In this document: one piece after another, positions 44,136-55,089 of the stretch
Numbering within the stretch: position 1 is the stretch's first letter
Layout: each line of letters opens with the position of its first letter
Origin: Blumeriella jaapii
Taxonomy: Eukaryota > Ascomycota > Leotiomycetes > Helotiales > Drepanopezizaceae
DNA length: 64,000 bases
Reading direction: 5' to 3'
Assembly: GCA_009599575.1 (NCBI GenBank)
Contig: VWND01000009.1
Location: forward strand, 124,001-188,000
Made by a program: the position numbers and the translations under genes
Notes under the pieces: generated by a model
Database searches by the model: none
Told to the model about the DNA's origin: nothing
What the model saw: only the letters and a program-made list of their open reading frames with translations

Positions 44136-47100
44136 TCAATCTCCCCGGAGTCGGACTCCTGATGCCCCCCTTGACAACCCAGCCGGCGAGTTGCCCCAGA
44201 TCGACTCCCGCACAGAGCTGCTATCCTCGTCGACGCTGGTGAACGAGGTCCGGCCCGACGATGGCCGGGTACGAGACCACATGGCCTCGGGCGCGACGAG
44301 GGAGGTGGCGGGCGCGTAGATGTCGTTGTAGCCCAGGCTGAACTCCTCCATGTCCTCGCCCCTCTTCTGCAGCGAGGTGCATTTGCCGATCCAGAGCATC
44401 TGCTCGTGCTCGCGGAGGTACCGCTCGCCGCTGAAGGCCTTCTGCACGATGTTCCGCGCCATCAGACCGAGCTTGCGGCGCTGCGCCTGCTTCTCGTACA
44501 TCCGGGCCGTGATGATGGCCACGTCCTGGGGGCCAGGCTTGAATGGCAGGACGGGCGCCTTCACCCCGGGCGCGTCGTCGGCGTACTGCGCCCACTCGCC
44601 TATCATGGCCAGAATGTTGATCTGGGCCCGCGCGAGCGAGGCCGCATCGTTGGGAGCAACGACTTCGCTGTAGCGCGAGCCGTCGTCTTTGTCGGTGAGA
44701 ACGCGCAAGGAGGCTCCGACGTCAGTACACACGACCGGCACGCCGGTCAGGGCAGCCTCTCCCAAAGCCAGCGGGAGACCTTCAGAGACCGAGGAATTCA
44801 AAAAGAGCCACTGTGGTCCGGGTTAGCACGCAACCGGGAACAGGAGAGGGTTGAATGCTCACCGAAGTCGCGAGAACGGTCTTGGGGTCTGCCGTCCCCA
44901 TCATGACCAGGTTCTCCCCAAGAGACTTCGAAGCCAGGATTTCCTGGCACTCGGCAGAGTAGACTGGTGATTTGTCTAAGGCACCATATATGTGAAGCCG
45001 GTAGTCTTTGAAGCCCCATTCGTTGACAATGACGTTGGCAGCGAGAATGGCCGTCTTGATATCCTTCGCAAACCAGACATGCGACAACATGGTCACCGTG
45101 GGCTTTTCGGTAGTGATCTCCTTGACAGGAGAGAATTTCTGAGATCGTCAGTAGAGTCCGGAGGGCAAGCATGGCGCGAACTGACCTTCATGTCTGGGAT
45201 GCCGTTGACCACAGGGTCGATCTTACGGGCGAACTTCTTGCGGTGCTGGATGTTACCATAGTGTGATCCGACTTCGATCTCCCACCCGATGTTGAAGAAA
45301 TCCGCACAGGGCAAGACCTGATCGGCGTGGTGCAGAACGAGAACGGCCGTGACTCTCATCAGGCCGAGGAGAGAGTTTCGGACAAAAGGCTGAAGAATAC
45401 ACAAGGCCGAAGACAAGTACAGGTTCGTCTCTCGCCAACTGATGGCGTGGTCCCAGATCTGCAAAGTACAACCTCGCTTCATCTTACACACGACGCCGTA
45501 AGCCGCCGAGACGCTGTGGTGAGAGGCTTGGAACACGGCGGGGATTTCCTCGGGGACGGGGATGGAGAGAATGAAGAGGTCTGGAAGGGTTAGCGCTACT
45601 CTCTTGGTGATGGAGGAGATACGTACACCTGAACCACAGGTCCATAGCTGCATCGAGGTGTCCCAAGGTAGGATGCTCCGTCTCGAACCACTCCGAGGGA
45701 GGGTTTGTGTTCGGTAACGTGTCGGACAGCCAGAGGTTTCTCCAGGCGGTTTTCACCGCGTCACTTGTCCACACCGAGGCCCAATGGCGGGGGCCCTCAA
45801 AGTAGGTGTTGATATCTACCAGGGCCCGAGTGGCTTGGTGAACATCGCTGGGAGAAAGGGTGACAGCACGAGCGGCCTTGACGAGGGCTGACAGGGCCGG
45901 AATGAATCTCATTTGGATGTCCTCGAATTTGGCGTTTTTGGCGACTGGGTTGACTTCACTGTCCAGCTTGTTGTGGAAGATACTACCGAGCATTAACTCG
46001 ACGTTCTTTGCGTGGTGAGGGTGACTTACCCGTGCACTGGATGCAGGAAATCCAGTCCCCATAGGGGTACGACCTTCAGAGACTGTACGTTCTCCTCGAT
46101 TTGATGCTTCGGCTACGCAATGTGAGCAGGAGGCCAGAACCGGGGAAGCGAGTACTTACAAGACCGAAGTCGTTGGCAGACTCTGCGAGCATATGCCATT
46201 TGATCGATCGCAGGTTGTTGATCACATCACGACGGCAAGCAGACACTCCTCCTCCTTCGTTCGGCCACGTTCCGGTGTCCACTGCCATGACATGGAGGCT
46301 GTCATTTGTGTCGAGCTGGAGATGCTGTCTTCGCGTAAACATCAAAGCATCTCCGCCCTGCCCGAATCCATGCAGATCGCCCAGCTTGATGGCTAACGGG
46401 GTCCAGGAACTGATGTCGTTCGAAAGCTCGGAGCTCGCCATGATAGCATCGGTGTGCATGATCAAGTAGCTTCCAGCTTTGCTCAAGGCACCGCGGTCCC
46501 GACGCTGCCAGTATGGTTTCAGCAGCGGCTCTTCTCGCATCAGCCGTTCATCAAGCCATCGGGTGAGGACCCCATCGAAATATTTGTCGTTCTTCCAGGC
46601 TCTCCAAAGCTGAGAACGTGCGCGGGAAGTCGAGATCGGAGACCGTCTCTTGTTCAGTCTGAGCAGGCGGCTGAAGAAGTTCGTTTTCAGCGACGGAAAC
46701 TCCAGGAGAGGGTTGTCCATGGCAAAATTGAAGTTGATGGGCTTCTTCAGGACCTTGAGCCAGTCGTCGAGAATCATGTCTGGCGTATCAACGCGGTCGC
46801 CGTTGAGCTGTGTCGTGATCGTCGGATGATGCTGATGGTCGTAGAACCATGTGCTCTCGTAGACGTCTTCGCCACGGACGAAAGTAGCTTCGGTCACACG
46901 AGAATTGGGAATCCATCTCTCCATCTTGCCTGCGTGGCGGGTGGGTGGCGCGCACCAATTGATGTTGCAGGTAACATGCGGGAAGATGTATTCAGCTCGG
47001 AGCAGCTCGTCGTCGAACTTCGCGTTCTTGCGGTAATGGAACTTGAAGCGTACCAGACTCGTGGTGTCCTTGAACACGTAGCTTCCGGACTCGATGAAGC

Positions 47101-50100
47101 CCTTTCTGTTGTAATGCACGGTTTCAAATTCATCAGTCCCCGAGATACAAGTTCTGGAGAGCGGAATGCGAGGGTTCCGGTTCTTCCTGAGGACACCTCC
47201 ACTTGTCTTGTTGGCGTATTCGTAGACAAAGTTATTGACTAAGCCCTCCTTGCCATACTCCTCTCTGGACATGAGAAGCATGTCTTTAGAGAAGTGGCTG
47301 ATGCCTTGAAGGTTGACCGTTCCGTCCGGTTCCTTGTCCAGAAGTTTGGAGTACTTGAAGAGCTTGAATTCTTTCGTTTCGTGACGAACATGGAAGAAGC
47401 AAGTCGAGGTCTCGTCCAGGCTTCGGATGATCAACCGGTTCTTCTTCAGGGCATACACGGTTCCTTTGGTACCATCCCATACCTTCTGTGCTTTGGGGCG
47501 GTTGTGGAACTGTTCGCAGTGTTAGACAAGCAATTATCAAGGAGCAGTTAGAGCTGGCGACTTACCAGGAACCAAGGCAGAACCAAGTGTTGGGCAATCT
47601 TGGTGTTGATCCAGATCACCGACAAGACATAGGTTATGACGGCTGCGAGTGGTCGAGGCTTCGTCTCCAGCGTGAATTTCAATTCTCTGTGAAACTCCGG
47701 GTCTGCTGTTAAGGAAACGATGAAGAACTTGAGCCAGATCCCGAATCCGTGATAGATGCCGATGAACGAACGTGCTACGCGTTTGAGAAATGGTATCGGC
47801 GCGTCATTCATTTGAAGGTAACTACCTTCTGGCGATCGCATCTCGAGTCGTGATAACTTGGCTAGTACCGAAAGACTTTCGTCTGGCTTGATCGATTTGA
47901 AGAACCTGAGTTGATTGACAGCCACCATCATCCCAAAGTCGCACAATCCGATGTGTGTCTGAAGGTCTGTTTTAAGATCCTTCAGCAAGTTCTTCTCAAG
48001 CCATGCTGAATCTGCTTCTGTCAGATCGTATCGCTCGCCCAAACATCTTCGGAAAAGTATGCTTCTTATTTCTCCTGGGAGGTTGTCCCAGCCGAGCTCG
48101 CAATCGACACCAAAACAAGAGTAGTAAAGCAGTTGCCGTCTCGCAATTGCAATCGCCTCACTGCGCTTCTCTGCAGTTTCATCGTGGGCGATTTCTCTTC
48201 TGATGCTCTCCGAGACTTTGTATTTCTCATGCGCCCTGGTAGTTTGAAAAGCTGGAAGCGATTCTGCCAGCAGTCCACTATGATGGGGCATCTGCAGTAG
48301 AAATTCAGCACCAGCATGAAGCAGTATCTCGGCGATGAACTGGTAGTTGTTGTTGGCGAATGGGCGCCCTTTGGAATTTCCTTGATCGGCCATGTTGACC
48401 AAGATGTGTAGGCCTTCCTCGGGGCTGAAACAGCTCAATGCTTTGAATTTGGCGTCCCGAGGCAGATATTGCTGCATCTGAACGAGATGAAGCTTGATAG
48501 TCCCATCATTCCATTTCTTGCTGATCTCGCCCACAAGGCGCGATGACTCGGGGAATGCCTGCGCCGCTGGGGGCGACAAGAGTTGCTCGCTGCAGGACAT
48601 CAATATGGCTCTGACCTCCATTCCCAGGAGGCTGTTCGCTCCCGTGCTATCGGTTGGTGCGAGAGTGGGCCCTGACATGTTGGCGTAGAAGTTTGCCAAT
48701 TCATTCTCGCTCCAATATTTGTCCTCTCCCAGTTCAAGATAGGCGTGGTAGAGTCGACCGGCGCTAGGGTCGACTGGCACTCGTGATTTTGGCTTGCCAA
48801 TCTTAGCAGTCCTCACAGACAGAAGCGCCGCGATCCAAGTTGCAACTCCCAATGGAACCACTGTGTTGTACTGAAACTGCGGAAGCAGCGCACGAATGAG
48901 AAGTCCGAGAGGGAGGCCAACCATGAGGGCTACCATCAAGGGGCGATTTGATCTTGGACCCGAGAAGACTTTGTTGTACTTGAGAGCGTTAGCACCGTCG
49001 TGAGTGATACTGACAAGCCAGCCCTTACCTGGTAAAGCAAAAGTCCAGAGTATGCGAAGACATATGCCAGATACATGATGAGCCCGTCCCTTGTGTTGTC
49101 CAAGATGAACAGAATCGCTGTACAGATCGCCAGTGACCAGGAATGTAGAAACAAAAACTTCCCAAGCGTCGTAAAATAGAGAGCCCGCCGCGTTCTTGCA
49201 CCCTTGAGAACGGACTCTCGAACACTTCCAGCGGAGCTAATGGGGTCTGGATTTTGCTGCTCGATGAGTTCATTCAGTGAGTAAGCCTTGAAGTCGAGGA
49301 CGACAGAGCCAATGAGGTAGTATGCCAATCCCAAGCCGATGCTCTTTCGCGTAGAGTCTTTGGCGCTTGCTGAGAGCCCCAAGAGTTTGCCACCTGACAA
49401 TAGCTCTATCCACTTGTCCAAGAGAGCAACTACGAAATAGAGCACACCACACACAACCTGTGCGCATTAGCTACGAACACGCAAAGAGCCAGACAGTGTG
49501 CTAACCTCATCTCCAGCCTGGCGCCATAAAACAAAGCCATTGTGCAATCGGATTCCGCGCTGGGCTTCGATGAGACTAGCCAGGCCTACTTTGACTTGCA
49601 CATTCCAAGTCGAACTGAAGGGAATTGGCTGCTTCGAGCCTTGGAGGCGGCAGTACCATTCCTGTTACAAGTTTAGCTGGGCGTAGGCATTCGGCTGAAC
49701 ACGGAGAGAACTGACCAGCAGGAAAATGGTCGCATCCCATCCTTGAGCCAACTTAAGAACCAAGGCATCTGTGGAGGCTGGAATCCAGGGCATGCGCTTC
49801 CTCTCTTTCTCCACATCTTTGAGAAGCGCGCCTCGTGCCAAAACCAGTGCTGCGGGATCAGTCATGCCGCTGAAGGTTTCCGAGCTGCCGTTTCCCTTCT
49901 CCTTGACATACCACTCTTTAAGCTTTTTATCGTCGATGGCAGTGATCTTGTGGTACCATGTCACCCACTTGGCTCCGACGCTCCGGGCTCCAAAGATCAA
50001 AACCCCGAGGAAGATGTACAAAGTGACCAGGTAGATGATAGTGTCATTGCCAGGGAGGAGAATGGTCAGAACAGGAGCAACGGCAAGAATCAAGACAGTC

Positions 50101-53100
50101 TTGAAGATGGCCGTACGGCCATTTTGGAAAGCCGATCCAAGGTATTGGTAGCATGATAGAACAGCCATCAACGAGAGATAAGTGGTCAGCGCGACAAAGT
50201 ACAAGAAGAAAACGATGCCATCTGCGACTCGCCCGGAGAAAGCTACGTAAAAGACGAATCCCACGACACCACCGATGAGCGTAATAACAAGACCTCCGAT
50301 GAAGCGGGTGCTCACATAGAGGTTGGCTGCTGGGAAGGCGACTGAATTGAGGTAATAACTTCCGCCGATGGAGATCCAAGTACCAATGGCGCTTGACAAC
50401 GGCAACGCAATCATCAATGCCATGGTCGCCGACCGAGAATCATGGTAAGACATGAACGAGCTGAGATACAGGCCGTGGCCAGTGGTCGTCAGGAGCATAA
50501 TGTCGACGAAGGCTGGAACAGTGTCAGCAGGCTTTCACGGCCCATGGATCAGGAATTGTCTTACCAGGGATGGCAAACACACTGAGAAAAGTGAGGCGTT
50601 GGTAAGCCGGCATCTCAGAAACCTTTGTTGTGTCGTCCATGTCAATCTGAGCGACAGCATACGACGAAGCAAATCCATCGGCATAGCCAATTTGAAGAGG
50701 CGGCTGGTTGACTGGCTTGCTGTAGTGAGCTCGATGTCTATCCGAGAGGAGCTTGCCAAACGCGCTTGGGGTGAGATCAAAATAGTCCTCGCATCGCGAA
50801 CCCAGCGCGAACAGCTCAGAGAAAGCTCCGGCTTGATCGGAGAATTCGTTGAATAGAGGATTGCGGTCCGAGACCTCGAGGTAGATCTCGTTAAAAGCGG
50901 CTTTTCGAGCAGCGCAGAATACGGCCAGCGCAACAATATCAGCATAGGCGTCGAAGCCGTCCGCGGTGATAACAGACTCTAGGACATCTGTGATCGCTTC
51001 CAGATCATCATTCCTTCCAGAGAGGAGAATGTCAACAAAGTTGAAGGCCACTGTCCTGAAAATCTTGAGAGCAACATCCGTATCAAAATGTTGATAGCCG
51101 TGTTTCTCGTACCAAATTCCGCGCGACTCGATGATGATCTGTTCAGGGACCCTGCCGCTCAGATATCCAGCAGTGTCCAATTCCCGAAGTCGATCAAAGG
51201 ACGGCCCATCCAGAATCTGTTCCTCGAGCAAAGCGCTGACCCGCATCAATAGCATATCGTCGACCTCCGGGTCACTCAACTTCATGTGTTGGAAGAAAAA
51301 GAGGATGTCGGAGGGGGTGAGTAACTTGATGTCTTTGAGCATTCGGGCTGGTAAGTTGGTCTTGGGTTTATTATCTGGGAATGCATCGGCTAGCATTTCG
51401 GCAGCAAAACAAGCGTGCCTCGGAAAACCTCGACTGGACAAGTAGGTGTGGAGAATCGTGTTTTGATAATCGGTACAATATCGAGAAATGTAGATGTTGA
51501 GTGCGCCGGTGTCCAGATCGATGTCATGGACGGCCCAGAACTGAACATCGTTTGGTCTCCGGAACCCAGAGTCGAGCCCAATGTAGACTTGGATTGGGTC
51601 CAGGAGCTCGTCCGAGTCCGAAGCTGCCCAGAGCTGCCCAGCGAGCTCCTCGATCGACTGCAGCGTGCTGCTATTTAGATGGGCTGAGAGACTTTGAAAT
51701 CCTTCGAGGTGGAGCGTTCGAAAGAAACCTCCCATTTTGCGCAGCGTAGAGGACGGGATCTGATCCAGCTTCCCCAGACGCTTGAGATGCCGCTGTGTCT
51801 GTACAACCTGGTTGAAGTCATCCTGGCTTGCGCCGAGCCCGACTGGAAAGCAACCCAGCGAGGCGTAGGACTCTCCCGTCGGCGAGAAAGAAAGCGGGCT
51901 ACCTCTGACCTTTGGCATTTTGCGAAACCATTGACCAGCTCTCGAGTCGTCGTTCGGGCTTGTGTTGAGTGTGGCAACTCTCGCAAGTTTCCATTCAGAA
52001 CGGATTGACACCGTCTGCCCATTTCCTCTGAAGTCCGGCAGAAGCATATGTGGCGCGAGATGCCTCAAGGCGGGCACGATCTCTTGAAGCTTGGAAACAG
52101 TATCGCCTGCTCTTGGCTGAGGTGTGAGCTATAGCAAGAATCAGCTCTTCCGCCTACAGTTTAAGATATACTGAACGAACCTGGTGGGTCGATCTCCATT
52201 GGTTGTGAATCTTCATCACACGCTGATCCTTGAGCCACTGGAACGCTGCAAGAGGTTCCATGATCCCCTCACTAGCTGCATCTAGCAAGCCAGTCTTCGA
52301 GTTGATGAACACCATCGCACTATAGTACCTGCACCAAATGTAACACCTCTTGATGACCGAGTGCGACAACGAAGACTGGTCATCGACCGTCTCCCACACC
52401 AGAACTCTGAAGTCTCGGAGACACGTTTGCGTGACGAAGGCCTTCACCGTGGACTTCATCACCGCCATCTGGAAATAATCGCGCACATGCCCAGTCGTGA
52501 GAATGGTTGCATTTCTCACCACGACCCCGGTGAAGTTGGCCATGTTCGGACTGACGTTCTTGCCTAGAAAGTCGGGCGGGGCTATTTCGAGATATACATC
52601 CAGGCCGTGGCCGCGTATGAAGTGAACGAGGGCATCGAATACTGGCACCGGAACCCATTCTTCCCAGCCAGCCAGCAAGACTCCAGCAAATGACGGCTGC
52701 AGGCTCGAGTGAATGAACGTCGACTCTATCACCTCCCTCACCTTCTCCACGGCGGCAACGATGTCATCGTCGTCTTGTTGCTGCTTGTGCCCATGCAGGT
52801 CGCGCAAATGAAGCCGACCCAATCGGCTGTGGTGACTCGAGGGGAGTACCGCTGCCACGGCTTCCAAGACGCCTGGCTGGAAGGGATCCACGACCAATAT
52901 ATCCCATCTTGAGAGAAGTTCGGCCTGGGTTTGGCTAGGCGGACTTGCAAACTCTCCGAGATACACTCCGAAAGAAGTCGCTGGGAGTCGCGGTTTTTCG
53001 CGTAACCGTGCCGACACATCTTGGTCATGGAAGTTCAGGAGGGACTTCAGGCGCGGTGGCACAGAAGTTGATCTCCGATCTCTCTATAGTCGTACTGTCA

Positions 53101-53317
53101 GATCACACTCGGGACCGATGGTCTGGAAAGGACGGCGAAAACGAACAACAGGCAGAAGTACCTTTGACCATGTCTGATAGAAATTTACAAGAAGCAGAAA
53201 GCCTGGTACGGAACCGGCGAATGCTGAAAGAACGACGATACCGATAAAGGCCCACTGCCACCAATGCTCTACGGGCTGGCCGATCCCGAGCTCCCCTAGA
53301 GGCAAAAGACTTGGCAT
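44136..53317 (-). CDS. gt4c: Giant membrane glycosyltransferase, Gt4c type, galactosaminogalactan synthesis
   Basis: Thirteen exons (complement of 53162-53317, 52181-53083, 50565-52128, 49716-50512, 49506-49661, 49029-49457, 47566-48978, 46160-47509, 46030-46112, 45627-45982, 45186-45580, 44863-45138, 44136-44810) close to 2,850 residues. Introns are 46-78 bp. One N-terminal membrane segment precedes a TIM-barrel-like domain (about 60-350; DILVVDPFQPGVLEA, GVLLAGWEEWVPVP), a soluble helical region, clustered helices (about 875-1400, again near 1780), and a C-terminal GT4 domain (about 2210-2730). GTWPNEGGGVS marks its start; Glu2636 and Glu2644 form the EX7E motif (EGLPLALGE). In Aspergillus fumigatus, gt4c next to agd3 and uge3 encodes the presumed GAG polymerase/exporter. 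The start ATG has A at -3. Identity rests on domain order and the two neighbours; the fused domains parallel bacterial Pel proteins (inference). Confidence 0.85.
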
Positions 53318-54210
53318 TTGGGAAAGAAATGCATGAAAGGAGAGAGATGGAGAAAGATAACTTTTTTTAATGGGTAACAAAAGGAGGTTGACAGGGCAGA
53401 GTCACAAGTAAAGTAATCATGGCCGGCAACAGCCTGCATCATTACCCGCATCCCCAGCCGGCGAGCCAGCTGGAAAGAAAGTTTTGACCGCTCAACCTTG
53501 CCCCCACTGGGGACAGCTCTTCCGGACCAACAGCGAGGCCGGCATTGCAGCATCGGCGCCCTGGCACGGCCGCACCGTGTGCCGAGGAGCGCAGAGATCA
53601 GCGAGCCAAGGGCCCCGATTCTGGAAGACGACTAGAAGCAGAGGCGAAGGGAGGGTCAGTGCCAACCGGTATAGCACGCAGGGTCAGCGGGCGATGTTGT
53701 GTTGTGTTGTGTTGTGAAGCTTGGGACAAGCGAGCCGACCTGAAATGGGAGGGAGGTGGTGTTGTCTGGCAGCGCCGTTCGCTTAAGGCTGCTGCGCTTA
53801 ACTCAATCCAAATAAATAAAGCTGCTAAGCGGTTTTGGTCGCGTCCAAGAGCCAGCGGTCCGTGAAAAGGGTGGTCGGTCCAAAATAGCCACGAATGACA
53901 AGCTCCGGACGAAAGATTAGGCTGACCTCCTCTGCTCACGAGCGACGAGGAGTCTGGTACCGCACGGTGCTCTGGCTTCGACCTCGTCCGCCTCGTTCGA
54001 CTCGCGCCCGACTTCGTCGCCCGCGCGCACACGGCACAAGAAGCATGCGAAACGCCGCTATGCAGAGCGCGAAACCAAGCGCTCTGCAAAGCGTGGTGCA
54101 ATGATGCCAACGGCCTGAGCAAGCTCCTCGGCGAGGTGGCCCAGCGGCTAGTACAGCTGTACATACAGTACACTACTGTACTGTACAGTAATACATTACA
54201 GTGTATTACT

Positions 54211-54270
54211 TACTGTACAGTAATACAATGCTTTGTATTATTGTACAGAGCATTGTATTACTGTACAGTA
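54211..54270. repeat. Perfect 21-bp inverted repeat with 18-bp loop
   Basis: Arms 54211-54231 and 54250-54270 are exact reverse complements, made of TACTGTACAG joined to TAATACAATGC. The loop is 18 nt. A looser inverted repeat of the same words lies just to the left (54181-54220), and further TACTGTA copies run to 54300. Confidence 0.9.
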
Positions 54271-54966
54271 TTGTACTGTAAAGTAATGTACTGTACTGTA
54301 AAGTGTGCGTCTGCTTTTCTGGCACCCCCCTTTTCCCAAAGTAGTAGCACATCCATCCCACACATCCCTGAGGCGATTCTTTTCTCCTGGCCAGCTAAGC
54401 TTGTCAAGCTGTCGCTTAACCCTTGATCAAGTCACCTTATTTGGCATGGACTCGCTTAACTCCACCCTGGGTCAAGTCAGTTTATTGGCATGCCGTCAGC
54501 AGATGATTTCAAGGCTCGATAAAGTAGAGTTTACACTTACTTATTACCGGTCGAGCAGTCGGGGATCATCAAATACCCTTGCTCTCTCGTGGCCCAATAT
54601 CATCCGTATAGTATGTCGCCGCCATACGGAGCCAGTCGTAGGGGGTTCGAGATGGGGCCGTACTGTAAAGTGGCCACTGTAACTATTTGAGGCCTCAAGT
54701 CCCGCTCTGGGGAAATCTTGGTGGAGAGTGGATCTCGAAGCGTGCCATGGGCGCTTACGACCCCTCTACCAAGCATAACACCCCACGTTCACCCTGGACA
54801 CCAAGGAGAACCAAGATCCGAATCACTGGACCGTAAAATTCTCATGATCAGATCCATTGTTGGCTTTGATCAGGGCGTCGTCAACCAGCTCCTGGGGGCG
54901 GTGAGGCCAACATGAGTGTCCCCGGCTCCTCCGTAGTTATTTTTGAGCAGGGGCAGGTTTCGGTGA

Positions 54967-54972
54967 TATAAG
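54967..54972 (+). promoter_or_regulatory. TATA-like element of agd3
   Basis: TATAAG lies 118 bp before the agd3 ATG, followed by a pyrimidine-rich leader. Confidence 0.4.
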
Positions 54973-55089
54973 GTTTCCAACCAGCGAGTCTCATCCTTTC
55001 TGCTTTATCTTTACGATCTTCACACTTTCTCATACGCAGGAAACAGTCGCCTGCTCTCCATTCTCTTAGCCTTTTAGCAGTCACTCGTT

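Larger units (their letters stand above)
53318..55089. promoter_or_regulatory. Bidirectional promoter of gt4c and agd3
   Basis: The 1.77-kb region lies between the two divergent GAG genes. It holds a GTTGT repeat (about 53697-53715), the palindromic TACTGTACAG-rich stretch at 54150-54310, and a TATA-like element close to agd3. No gene is supported within it. Confidence 0.55.

Noticed and set aside
53318..53380. Upstream extension of the Gt4c N-terminus
   Set aside because: The extra 21 codons begin with TTG, not ATG. The ATG at 53317 has A at -3 and is the first Met.
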